Part shown: positions 25,095-33,755 of the stretch, one piece after another
How positions within the stretch are numbered: position 1 is the first letter of the stretch
How the letters are laid out: each line of letters starts with the position of its first letter
Source of the DNA: CAIWHR01 sp963781285
GTDB lineage: Bacteria > Pseudomonadota > Gammaproteobacteria > Burkholderiales > Casimicrobiaceae
Direction of reading: 5' to 3'
Length of the DNA: 64,000 nt
Assembly (NCBI GenBank): GCA_963781285.1
Contig: CAWAFI010000008.1
Coordinates: forward strand, 62,001 to 126,000
Position numbers and translations under genes: made by a program
The notes under the pieces: generated by a model
Databases searched by the model: none
The model's input: only the letters and a program-made list of their open reading frames with translations
Told to the model about the DNA's origin: nothing

Positions 25095-26065
25095 TGCCCG
25101 CGCCGCTCACTGCCACGACGACCGCGCCGCGCGCCCTGCGCAGCGGATTTGCAATCGGCACCACTGTGATGGTGGCGCTGCTCGCGATCGCGCCGCTCGT
25201 CGGGTTCTATCCGGTGTTCGTGATGAAGGCGATGTGCTTCGCGCTGTTCGCCTGCGCGTTCAACCTGCTGCTGGGCTACGGCGGACTGCTGTCGTTCGGA
25301 CACGCGATGTTCCTCGGCACGGCCGGCTACGTGTCAGCACACGCGGCGAAGATCTGGGGCTTCCCGCCCGAGTTGGCGATCCTGCTCGGTACCGCGGCGT
25401 CGGCCGCGCTGGGTGTCGTCGTCGGCGCGCTGGCGATCCGGCGACAGGGTATCTATTTCGCGATGATCACGCTGGCGATCGCGCAGATGGTGTACTTCTT
25501 CTATCTGCAGACGCCGTTCACGCACGGCGAGGACGGGATCCAGTCGGTCCCGCGCGGCCGCCTCCTCGGCGTGCTCGACCTGTCGCAGCCGCTGGTCGTC
25601 TACTACGTCGTCCTGGCGATCTTTTTGGCTGCCTTCCTGTTCATTCATCGTGTCATCAATTCGCCGTTCGGACAGGTGCTGAAGGCGATCAGGGAGAACG
25701 AGCCGCGCGCGATCTCGTTGGGTTACGATGCCGACCGCTACAAGCTGCTCGCATTCATCCTGTCGGCGACGCTGGCTGGCCTTGCCGGTGCGACCAAGGC
25801 GATCGTGTTCCAGCTGGCCTCGCTCACCGACGTGCACTGGACGATGTCGGGCGAGGTCGTGCTGATGGTGCTGTTGGGTGGCATGGGGACGATCTTCGGT
25901 CCGGTCGTCGGCGCGTTCGTCATCATCGCGCTGGAGAATTATCTTGCTCCATTCGGCCAATGGGTCACGATCATCACCGGGGCGATCTTCGTCGTCTGCG
26001 TGCTGGCGTTTCGCCGCGGCATCGTCGGCGAGCTCGGCGCCTGGTGGGCAAAGCGGCGCGGCTGA
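25094..26065 (+). CDS. livM: Branched-chain amino acid ABC transporter permease LivM
   Basis: This 323-residue membrane protein has the LivM blocks ACAFNLLLGYGGLLSFGHAM (near residue 52), FAMITLAIAQMVYFF and the C-terminal GEVVLMVLLGGMGTIFGPVV. It forms the heterodimeric pore with LivH. The start overlaps the livH stop. A small exported-protein gene follows 35 bases later. Confidence 0.93.
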   Translation: MPAPLTATTTAPRALRSGFAIGTTVMVALLAIAPLVGFYPVFVMKAMCFALFACAFNLLLGYGGLLSFGHAMFLGTAGYVSAHAAKIWGFPPELAILLGTAASAALGVVVGALAIRRQGIYFAMITLAIAQMVYFFYLQTPFTHGEDGIQSVPRGRLLGVLDLSQPLVVYYVVLAIFLAAFLFIHRVINSPFGQVLKAIRENEPRAISLGYDADRYKLLAFILSATLAGLAGATKAIVFQLASLTDVHWTMSGEVVLMVLLGGMGTIFGPVVGAFVIIALENYLAPFGQWVTIITGAIFVVCVLAFRRGIVGELGAWWAKRRG

Positions 26066-26100
26066 ATGCGGCGCCGTCCGTTGCTGATGCGGGGCCGCCA

Positions 26101-26673
26101 ATGAAGATTCCGAATTGCCTGCGCCATCCGCGGGCCTTGACCGCCGCCGCCGTGCTGCTGGCCCCGCTCGCCGCGGCGCAAACTTACGTTGTCTCCGGCA
26201 GTTGCCGTGACGGCGCGCCCAACGGCGCCTATGAACTCCGGACGCGCGACGGCCGGCTGCGGGTCGTGGGCGCCTTCGCCAAAGGCCGGCGGACAGGGAC
26301 CTTCCTGTTCTGGGATGCAAGCGGTGCGCGCATTGCCGAGGTCCCGTACGAGAATGACCTCAAGGCCGGCACGGTCGCGCTGTGGTACGACCCCTCACAG
26401 GCCCGGGCCGATCCGCCGCGCAAGCTCGAGGCCGCGTATGTCGTCGGCGCGTTGCACGGCATCAAGCGTTCGTGGCACCCGAACGGCAATCCGCGCACCG
26501 AGTTCCGCTACGAGCGCGGCGTGCTGGTCGAGGCGCGGGCGTGGCTCGATGCGGGCGCGGCCCTTCCCGAATCCGAGGCGCGCGCCATCGCGGCGCGCGA
26601 TCTCGCCACCGACGAGCGGTTTTACGCTACGCTTGAAGCGCTCGTCGCTGAGTACGCCCCGCGCTGCGAGTGA
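26101..26673 (+). CDS. Exported MORN-like repeat protein
   Basis: This 190-residue protein has a signal peptide (HPRALTAAAVLLAPLAAAQ, cleavage near residue 27). It carries YwqK/MORN-type beta repeats such as GAPNGAYELRTRDG, GRRTGTFLFWDASG and GALHGIKRSWHPNGNPRTEF. MORN-like repeats form beta-hairpins, often in surface or periplasmic proteins; the partner is unknown. It follows livM closely but has no obvious functional link to transport. Confidence 0.78.
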   Translation: MKIPNCLRHPRALTAAAVLLAPLAAAQTYVVSGSCRDGAPNGAYELRTRDGRLRVVGAFAKGRRTGTFLFWDASGARIAEVPYENDLKAGTVALWYDPSQARADPPRKLEAAYVVGALHGIKRSWHPNGNPRTEFRYERGVLVEARAWLDAGAALPESEARAIAARDLATDERFYATLEALVAEYAPRCE

Positions 26674-26757
26674 CCGATCCATTCTCGGTTCACGATCTCG
26701 CACCGACGAATACTTTGTCGCGTTCCAGGTCCTCACTCCTGCAGGGCAATCCGCCAC

Positions 26758-27738
26758 GTGTTGGTCTTCTTCATTCGCCGCAGTCTCCAGAGCATCGTCG
26801 TGCTGTTCGCGATGTCGCTGCTGGTGTTCGCCGGCGTCTACGCGATCGGCAACCCGATCGACATTCTGATCAGCCCGCAGGCGGACCAAATCGACCGCGA
26901 GCGCGCGATCGCCGCGCTGGGGCTCGACAAGCCGCTGTGGGAGCAGTATTTCATCTTCCTGGATGGCGTGCTGCACGGTGACCTCGGCCGGTCCTTCGTG
27001 CACAGTACGCCCGCGCTCCGGCTGGTTCTCGAGCGGATGCCCGCCACGATGGAGCTCGCGCTCACCGCGATGCTGATGGCCATCGTGCTCGGGATCCCGC
27101 TGGGACTCTGGGCCGGCCTGAAACCCAATGGGGTGGCCGGGCGCACGATCATGGCAGGCTCGATCCTCGGTTTTTCGCTACCGACGTTCTGGGTCGGCCT
27201 GATGCTGATCATGGTGTTCTCGGTGATGCTGGGGTGGCTGCCCTCCAACGGCCGCGGGCCGACGACGCTGCTGTTCGGCCTCTTCCCGGTGTCGTTCCTG
27301 TCGGTGGAGGGCTGGAAGCATCTCGTCCTGCCGGCGACCAACCTCGCGCTGTTCAAGCTGGCACTGCTGATCCGGCTGACGCGCGCCGGCGCGCGGGAAG
27401 CGCTATTGCAGGACTACGTCAAGTTTGCCCGCGCCAAGGGCCTCACCACCGCGCGCGTGATTGGAGTGCACGTGTTGCGCAACATCCTGATCCCGATCGT
27501 CACGGTGATTGGTCTCGAATTCGGTTCGGTGATCGCGTTCGCGATCGTCACGGAAAGCGTTTTCGCGTGGCCCGGAATGGGCAAGCTCCTGATCGACTCG
27601 ATCGGGGTGCTCGACCGGCCCGTGATCGTCGCCTATCTGCTTGTCATCGTCACCATCTTCATCGTGATCAATCTCGTGGTCGACATTCTGTATTCGGCGC
27701 TCGATCCCCGCGTCCGCCTGAGCGAGAGCAAGGGATGA
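26758..27738 (+). CDS. dppB: Dipeptide/oligopeptide ABC transporter permease DppB-like
   Basis: This 326-residue permease has six helices, the N-terminal RRSLQSIVVLF typical of DppB/OppB, and the BPD_transp EAA loop TRAGAREALLQDYVKFARAK near residue 210. It forms the pore with DppC. The start is GTG 26758 (TTG 26761 also possible). No substrate-binding protein gene lies in front of it, which is unusual for this class. Confidence 0.9.
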   Translation: MLVFFIRRSLQSIVVLFAMSLLVFAGVYAIGNPIDILISPQADQIDRERAIAALGLDKPLWEQYFIFLDGVLHGDLGRSFVHSTPALRLVLERMPATMELALTAMLMAIVLGIPLGLWAGLKPNGVAGRTIMAGSILGFSLPTFWVGLMLIMVFSVMLGWLPSNGRGPTTLLFGLFPVSFLSVEGWKHLVLPATNLALFKLALLIRLTRAGAREALLQDYVKFARAKGLTTARVIGVHVLRNILIPIVTVIGLEFGSVIAFAIVTESVFAWPGMGKLLIDSIGVLDRPVIVAYLLVIVTIFIVINLVVDILYSALDPRVRLSESKG

Positions 27739-27845
27739 GCGTGCCGGCCGAGGGCAAGGTCCGAAGGTCACGTCGGCGCGTGAGTCCCTGCTGCCGAAGT
27801 GTGGACGGGCGCGTGACACGAACGGCACCAGGAGGCCACGGATGA
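27735..27845 (+). other. 36-codon linker ORF between dppB and dppC
   Basis: The ATG overlaps the dppB stop (ATGA) and the stop TGA overlaps the dppC ATG (ATGA). The peptide (MSVPAEGKVRRSRRR...APGGHG) is basic and matches nothing I know. It may be a coupling frame, a small peptide or chance; a conventional GGAGG also precedes the dppC ATG. Confidence 0.3.
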
Positions 27846-28753
27846 GCGCGCTCGCCCGGGCGCCGGTCGTCGTACGGGCCGTTGAGACGCCGTTCCGCCG
27901 CGTCGTCGCCGACTTTTGCGCGAACCCCGTCGCGGTGTTCGGTCTCGCGCTCTTCGCGGCGATCCTGTTCCTCGCCCTGTTCGCGCCGCTGATCTCGCCG
28001 CAAAACCCGTACGATCTCGCCCAGCTCGACGTGATGGACAGCCGGCTGCCGCCGGGGTCGAAGGCGCCGTCGGGCGGCACGTTCTGGCTCGGCACCGACG
28101 ACCAGGGCCGCGACATGCTTTCAGCGATCTTCTATGGGCTGCGGATCAGCCTGACCGTCGGCGTGATCTCTACCGTTTGTGCACTCGTCATCGGCCTGAC
28201 GACGGGCCTCATCGCCGCCTATTTCGGTGGGCGGACCGAGATGCTGATCATGCGGATCGTCGACATTCAATTGTCGTTTCCGGCGATCCTGATCGCGCTG
28301 ATCCTGATTGCGGTGCTGGGGCAGGGCACTGGCAAGGTCATCACCGCGCTCGTAACGATCCAGTGGGCGTATTACGCGCGTACGGTCCGCGGGGCAGCGC
28401 TGGTCGAGAAGCGCAAGGACTACATTGAGGCAGCGCGCTGCCTCGCGCTGGCGCCGGCGCGCATCGTTTTCCGTCACTTGTTGCCGAACTGCCTGCCGCC
28501 GATGATCGTCGTGGCGACGGTGCAGGTCGCCGCCGCCATATCGCTGGAGGCCACGCTGTCGTTCCTTGGCCTCGGCCTGCCGATCACCGAGCCGTCGCTC
28601 GGCCTGCTGATCGCCAATGGCTACCAGTACCTGCTGTCCGGTCGTTACTGGATCAGCTTCTTCCCCGGTATTGCGCTGCTGCTTACGATCGTCAGCATCA
28701 ACCTTGTTGGGGATCAGCTGCGCGACGTGCTCAATCCGAGGCTGCAAAAATGA
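27842..28753 (+). CDS. dppC: Dipeptide/oligopeptide ABC transporter permease DppC-like
   Basis: This 303-residue permease has the OppC/DppC N-terminal helix (VFGLALFAAILFLALFAPLI), the WLGTDDQGRDMLSAIFYG motif near residue 82, the EAA loop DYIEAARCLALAPARIVFRH near 200 and a C-terminal LVGDQLRDVLNPR tail. It is the partner of DppB in a dipeptide-type importer. Its stop overlaps a short ATG frame, and the repeated element starts 11 bases later. Confidence 0.92.
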   Translation: MSALARAPVVVRAVETPFRRVVADFCANPVAVFGLALFAAILFLALFAPLISPQNPYDLAQLDVMDSRLPPGSKAPSGGTFWLGTDDQGRDMLSAIFYGLRISLTVGVISTVCALVIGLTTGLIAAYFGGRTEMLIMRIVDIQLSFPAILIALILIAVLGQGTGKVITALVTIQWAYYARTVRGAALVEKRKDYIEAARCLALAPARIVFRHLLPNCLPPMIVVATVQVAAAISLEATLSFLGLGLPITEPSLGLLIANGYQYLLSGRYWISFFPGIALLLTIVSINLVGDQLRDVLNPRLQK

Positions 28754-28763
28754 GCGGTCGGAC

Positions 28764-28964
28764 GTGAGCGCCGCCGGGCCGCCACGAGGACGCCCGCGCG
28801 AGCAGGGCGAAGCCAAGGCCCGAAGGGCGCGTCTGCGAGCGCGGGTGGCGGCCGACCCCACGATGCAACGCGTCGGACACGACGTCGCGGAGGCCGCGGC
28901 GATTTGCTTCCGCACGCGGGGCAGCGCAGCGGCGGCAGCCGCAAGCGTGGGGGCACACGAATGA
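28764..28964 (+). CDS. Linker small ORF carried by the repeated element, copy 2 (66 codons)
   Basis: A GTG start gives VSAAGPP and the end is GSAAAAAASVGAHE, whose stop overlaps the dppD ATG as ATGA. The middle (RGRPREQGEAKARRARLRAR...) is very basic and comes from the opposite strand of the same core DNA that encodes the middle of the arn copy. The conserved ends with a flipped core, open in both cases, suggest selection on frame continuity rather than on peptide sequence. A tiny five-codon frame starting at the dppC stop leads into this GTG. Confidence 0.4.
   Translation: MSAAGPPRGRPREQGEAKARRARLRARVAADPTMQRVGHDVAEAAAICFRTRGSAAAAAASVGAHE
28765..28956 (+). repeat. Intercistronic repeat with inverted core, copy 2
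   Basis: Left flank 28765-28783, inner part 28784-28917, right flank 28918-28956. The flanks match copy 1 (6511-6699) in the same orientation relative to the host operon, while the inner part is in the opposite orientation. The 76 bases 28785-28860 are identical to 6551-6626. The rest of the inner part is alignable but diverged (shared GCGGAGGCCGC block). Confidence 0.85.
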
Positions 28965-29953
28965 CTGACTCCCTGCTCGAAGTCGCCGGCCTGCGTACGT
29001 ATTTTTTTACCCGGGGCGGCGTCGTGAAGGCCGTCGACGACGTGTCGTTCACGGTGGCGAGGGGCGAGGTCGTGGGCCTCGTCGGCGAATCGGGCTCGGG
29101 CAAGTCGATGACTGGCTATTCGCTCATGGGCCTCGTCGATCCGCCGGGTCGTGTCGTCGACGGCACGCTCCTTCTTGGCGGACGGGACCTCCGCGCGCTT
29201 TCGGCCGAAGATCTGCGGCAATTGCGCGGCAACCGGATCGCTATGATCTTCCAGGATCCGATGATGACGCTGAACCCGGTGCTGCGGATCGACACGCAGA
29301 TGGTCGAGGCGATTCTTGCGCACGCGAAAGTCCCCCGCGCAACGGCGCTGGAGCGGGCGCGAGCCGCGCTCGCGAAGGTCGGCATCCCGTCGCCGGACGA
29401 GCGACTGGCGGCGTACCCGCACCAGTTTTCGGGCGGGATGAGGCAGCGCGTGGCGATCGCGATCGCACTGCTCAACGATCCCGATCTCATCATCGCCGAC
29501 GAGCCCACCACCGCGCTCGACGTAACGATCCAGGGGCAGATCCTCTACGAGATGCAGAAGCTCACGCGCGAAACCGGCGCGGCGATGATCTGGATCACCC
29601 ACGATCTGTCCGTCGTCGCCGGCCTTGCCGACCGCGTCTGCGTGATGTATGCGGGGCGCATTGTCGAGCAGGGCACCGTGTTCGACGTGCTGTCGCGGCC
29701 GCGCCACCCCTACACGCGTGGACTGCTCGATTCGGTGCCGTCGATGAGCGCGCGTGGCGTTCGGCTCGCGCAGATTCCCGGAATGGCGCCATCCGCGCTG
29801 CACGTTCCGCCGGGCTGCGCGTTTCGCGACCGTTGCGGCCACGCGACCGAGGCCTGTTCCACGATGCCCGCGATGCGACCGATCGGCGACGAAGCGAGTG
29901 GGCAGATGGTTCGCTGTCACCATCCCCTCTCGGTCGCCACGACGATACATTGA
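28961..29953 (+). CDS. dppD: Dipeptide/oligopeptide ABC transporter ATP-binding protein DppD-like
   Basis: This 330-residue ATPase has Walker A GESGSGKSMTGYS (near residue 42), the signature FSGGMRQRVAIAIAL, Walker B LIIADEPTTALDVT and a C-terminal oligo_HPY region with cysteines (CAFRDRCGHATEAC) typical of DppD/DppF. ATG 28961 follows the repeated element; an in-frame upstream extension through that element is rejected. It pairs with DppF. Confidence 0.93.
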   Translation: MTDSLLEVAGLRTYFFTRGGVVKAVDDVSFTVARGEVVGLVGESGSGKSMTGYSLMGLVDPPGRVVDGTLLLGGRDLRALSAEDLRQLRGNRIAMIFQDPMMTLNPVLRIDTQMVEAILAHAKVPRATALERARAALAKVGIPSPDERLAAYPHQFSGGMRQRVAIAIALLNDPDLIIADEPTTALDVTIQGQILYEMQKLTRETGAAMIWITHDLSVVAGLADRVCVMYAGRIVEQGTVFDVLSRPRHPYTRGLLDSVPSMSARGVRLAQIPGMAPSALHVPPGCAFRDRCGHATEACSTMPAMRPIGDEASGQMVRCHHPLSVATTIH

Positions 29954-29963
29954 CCCGCCGCCG

Positions 29964-30061
29964 ATGGTCGCCGATCCGTCGCTCCGTCCGCCAACGCCGC
30001 ACGCCGGCATCGCCGTGATCCTTGCCGAAGCGCCTGCTTCTATCGCACCCGGAGCCGTGGC

Positions 30062-30065
<4 letters not shown>
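29964..30065 (+). other. 33-residue linker ORF between dppD and dppF
   Basis: An open frame beginning MVADPSLRPPTPHAG ends at a TGA overlapping the dppF GTG (GTGA). It fills the 108-base gap. There is no clear Shine-Dalgarno and no recognised product; it is recorded because the same stop/start overlap recurs at the other gaps of this operon. Confidence 0.22.
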
Positions 30066-31098
<1,033 letters not shown>

Positions 31099-31102
<4 letters not shown>

Positions 31103-31962
31103 ACTCCGCTCCACCGTTCCTCCGGCACGCGCCGGCGGCTGATGCGCTGCCGCTCGTACTCGATTCCCCGCACAGCGGCGAACACTATCCCAATGACTTC
31201 GAACACGCACCGCCGCGCGCCGAAGTGCGCCGCGCGGAGGACACGCACGTCGCGCGGCTGTACCGGAGCGCACCCCGATTCGGCGCGACGCTGATCGAGG
31301 CGAATTTCCCGCGCGCTTACATCGACGTCAATCGCGGCCTCGAGGACATCGATGCCGAGCTTTTCGCGGAGGCGTGGCCCGGGCCGATCGCAGCCTCGCG
31401 CAAGACCGAGCAAGGCATCGGCCTCGTCTGGCGGTTCGCGCGAAGCGGCGCGCCGATGTATGCGCGCAAGCTCTCGGTCGCCGAGGTGCAGGGAAGAATC
31501 GAGCGCTGCTATCTGCCTTATCATGAGGCGCTCGCCGTCGAGCTCGACGCGCATCACCGCGCGTTTGGCGCCGTCTGGCATGTCAACTGTCACTCGATGC
31601 CGGCGATAGGCGACGCCAATGCAGATGACCCCGGCCGCGAGCGCGCCGACTTCGTACTCGGCGACCGCGACGGGACGACCTGCGCGCCGGCCTTCACGCA
31701 ACTCGTGGCCACGACCCTGAAGGCCATCGGATACGACGTCGCGATCAACGATCCGTACAAGGGGGTGGAGATCGTCCGCCGGCATGGCCATCCCGAGCAT
31801 CGCCGGCACAGCCTGCAAATCGAGATGAACCGTAGGCTGTACATGGATGAAGAGACGCTCGTTCCCAGCTCCGGCTATGGCAAGGTCGCGGCCGACCTCG
31901 AACGGCTGCTTGCGGCAATCGCCGCCTACGTCGGCTCCCACGTGGGGCGGCACCGTGGATGA
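31099..31962 (+). CDS. N-formylglutamate amidohydrolase family protein
   Basis: This 287-residue protein has the family opening VLDSPHSGEHYP (near residue 18) with metal-binding residues, NFPRAYIDVNRGLEDID and VNCHSMP. Relatives hydrolyse N-formylglutamate in histidine breakdown, but many in transporter operons act on other N-acyl amino acids. Coupling to a peptide-type ABC importer suggests the imported compound is an N-acylated or N-formylated amino acid or peptide; this is inference. Confidence 0.88.
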
Positions 31963-32000
31963 CGCGGACGGCGCGCGGGAATGCGGACAAACGCCAAGGC

Positions 32001-32017
32001 AACTGGTCAGACCACTT
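32001..32017 (+). promoter_or_regulatory. FadR/GntR-type operator candidate upstream of tctC
   Basis: The 17-base sequence AACTGGTCAGACCACTT is close to the FadR consensus (AACTGGTCnGACCagTT, from memory), with a CTGGTC/GACCA dyad. It lies 104 bases before the tctC start and 39 bases after the amidohydrolase stop. A GntR-family regulator probably controls the tct operon; its gene is not in the window. Confidence 0.6.
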
Positions 32018-32120
32018 GACCGGTCCGGGCCTCGCTGACAAACTCCCCGGCGTTGCCGGGCGCCTCGCTGCCGCGCGCCGCGGCTGCAACCACCTGTTCA
32101 ATCCAGCTCGAGGAGGAGTC

Positions 32121-33092
32121 ATGACCGTATTCTCTCGCGTGTTAAGGCGCGCGGCGCTGTCTTGCGCGATCTTGTTCGCGGCGGTCGCCCAGGCCGCCTA
32201 TCCGGAGCGCCCGATCACGCTGATTGTGCCTTGGGGCGCCGGCGGCGGCACCGACGCCACTGCCCGGATCATCGGCGTGCTGCTCGAAAAGGAGTTGGGC
32301 CAGCCGGTCAACGTCGTCAATCGCACGGGCGGCAGCGGCGTCGTGGGCCACAGCGCCATCGCGCAGGCGGCACCGGACGGCTACACGATCGGCATCATCA
32401 CCGTCGAGATCGGCATGATGCACTGGCAGGGGCTCACGGATCTGACCGGCGCGTCCTACACGCCTGTGGGCCTCGTCAATGCGGACCCGGCGGGTCTACA
32501 GGTCCGCATTGACGCGCCATACAAGAGTGCCAGCGAGCTGATCGCGGCGATCAAGGCGAATCCCGGGAAGCTCAAGGCGTCCGGAACGGGTCAGGGGGGC
32601 ATCTGGCACCTCGCGCTTGCGGGCATGCTGCAGGATCTCAAGGTGGATCCAGCGAGTGCGCCGTGGGTGCCGTCGAATGGCGCGGCGCCCGGCCTGCAGG
32701 ATCTCGTCGCCGGCGGCGTCGAAATCGTCCCCTGCTCGCTGCCCGAGGCACGATCGCTGATCGACGCGGGCAAGGTGAAAAGCCTTACGGTGATGGCCGA
32801 CGCCCCCGCGGCGCTGTTCCCGAACGTGCCGACGCTGAAAGCCGCGACCGGTAGCAACTGGACGATGGCGGCATGGCGCGGCATTGCGGCGCCGAAGAAC
32901 GTTCCGGCCGAGGCGCGCGACAAGCTCGTCGCGGCCATCCGGAAGATCGTCGCCAGCAAGGACTACACCGACTTCATGGCCAAGCAGGGCTATGGCGTCA
33001 TCTATGCGGGGCCCGAGGACTTCGCCAAATTCATGGCCAAGTCCGACGCCGATCTCGGCGCGACGATGAAGGCGGTCGGCATCGTCAAGTGA
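32121..33092 (+). CDS. tctC: Tripartite tricarboxylate transporter substrate-binding protein TctC/Bug family
   Basis: This 323-residue protein has a signal peptide (RRAALSCAILFAAVAQA, cleavage near residue 24) and the Bug-family start YPERPITLIVPWGAGGGTD, with NVVNRTGGSGVVGHS forming the first ligand loop. It binds carboxylates in the periplasm for TctAB. ATG 32121 has GAGGAGG upstream. An in-frame ATG overlapping the previous stop would add 54 residues ahead of the signal peptide and is rejected. Confidence 0.92.
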   Translation: MTVFSRVLRRAALSCAILFAAVAQAAYPERPITLIVPWGAGGGTDATARIIGVLLEKELGQPVNVVNRTGGSGVVGHSAIAQAAPDGYTIGIITVEIGMMHWQGLTDLTGASYTPVGLVNADPAGLQVRIDAPYKSASELIAAIKANPGKLKASGTGQGGIWHLALAGMLQDLKVDPASAPWVPSNGAAPGLQDLVAGGVEIVPCSLPEARSLIDAGKVKSLTVMADAPAALFPNVPTLKAATGSNWTMAAWRGIAAPKNVPAEARDKLVAAIRKIVASKDYTDFMAKQGYGVIYAGPEDFAKFMAKSDADLGATMKAVGIVK

Positions 33093-33226
33093 TGCACCCG
33101 TTCACGAGCGAGACGCGAAGCGTCGCGGTCGGAAACTCCTGGGTCATCCCGGGCGAGCGCGGCGAGACCGTGGATAAAGGGCCGTCGAAGGACGCGATGG
33201 TTCATCGCGCTCCCGCGCCGCAGTGA
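33092..33226 (+). other. Repeat-like filler with 44-codon frame between tctC and tctB
   Basis: The 152-base gap carries an open frame starting at TGATG on the tctC stop (MHPFTSETRSVAVGNSWVIPGERGETVD...). The DNA reads TGGGTCATCCCGGGCGAGCG, resembling a class of intergenic repeats common in proteobacteria. It is probably an inserted repeat rather than a gene. Confidence 0.4.
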
Positions 33227-33244
33227 CAGCGCGGGGGCCGACGG

Positions 33245-33730
33245 ATGAAGCTCAACGACGCCATCTGGGGTGCGCTGCTGCTGCTGCTCAGCGTCGCACT
33301 GCTGGTGCATATCCAGAGCTTCCCGAAGATTCCCGGACAGCAGTATGGCCCGGCATCGTTCCCCGGCGTCATCGCGGTCGGCCTCGCGGTGTGCGCGGCC
33401 CTGCTCATCATCAAGGGGCTCGCGGCACGCACCCATGGCCACGAGCGGGCGCATTGGATCGCATTCGAGCCGTGGACGCGGTCGCACCGGCATCTGCTGG
33501 CATTCACGGTGACTCTCGGCGTCAACGCGTTCTACATCGTCGCAGTCGACCGGCTCGGCTTCATCCCGACGGGTGTCGTCTATCTCGCCGCGCTGTTCGC
33601 GGTGTTCGGCGTGCGTACGCGATGGATCCTGCCGCTCGCGCTCGTGGTGACGCTGCTGATCCATTCGGCCTTCTACAAGTTCCTGCGGGTCCCGCTGCCG
33701 TGGGGACTGTTGCAACCCATCCTGTGGTAA
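33245..33730 (+). CDS. tctB: Tripartite tricarboxylate transporter small membrane subunit TctB
   Basis: This 161-residue protein has four predicted helices, starting MKLNDAIWGALLLLLSVALL, with the conserved KIPGQQYGPASFPG segment near residue 30 typical of TctB. It assists the large permease TctA. Lower sequence conservation is normal for this subunit; the identification rests also on position between tctC and tctA. Confidence 0.9.
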   Translation: MKLNDAIWGALLLLLSVALLVHIQSFPKIPGQQYGPASFPGVIAVGLAVCAALLIIKGLAARTHGHERAHWIAFEPWTRSHRHLLAFTVTLGVNAFYIVAVDRLGFIPTGVVYLAALFAVFGVRTRWILPLALVVTLLIHSAFYKFLRVPLPWGLLQPILW

Positions 33731-33755
33731 CTGCGTCCACGATGGGCAGGACACA

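Noticed and set aside
28904..28960. N-terminal extension of DppD (GQRSGGSRKRGGT-like)
   Set aside because: It comes from the same repeated element as above; the ABC domain starts right after ATG 28961.
31959..33092. Longer TctC start at the ATG overlapping the amidohydrolase stop
   Set aside because: It would put 54 residues before a clear signal peptide. The ATG at 32121 has a strong ribosome-binding site, and the operator-like site lies between the two starts.
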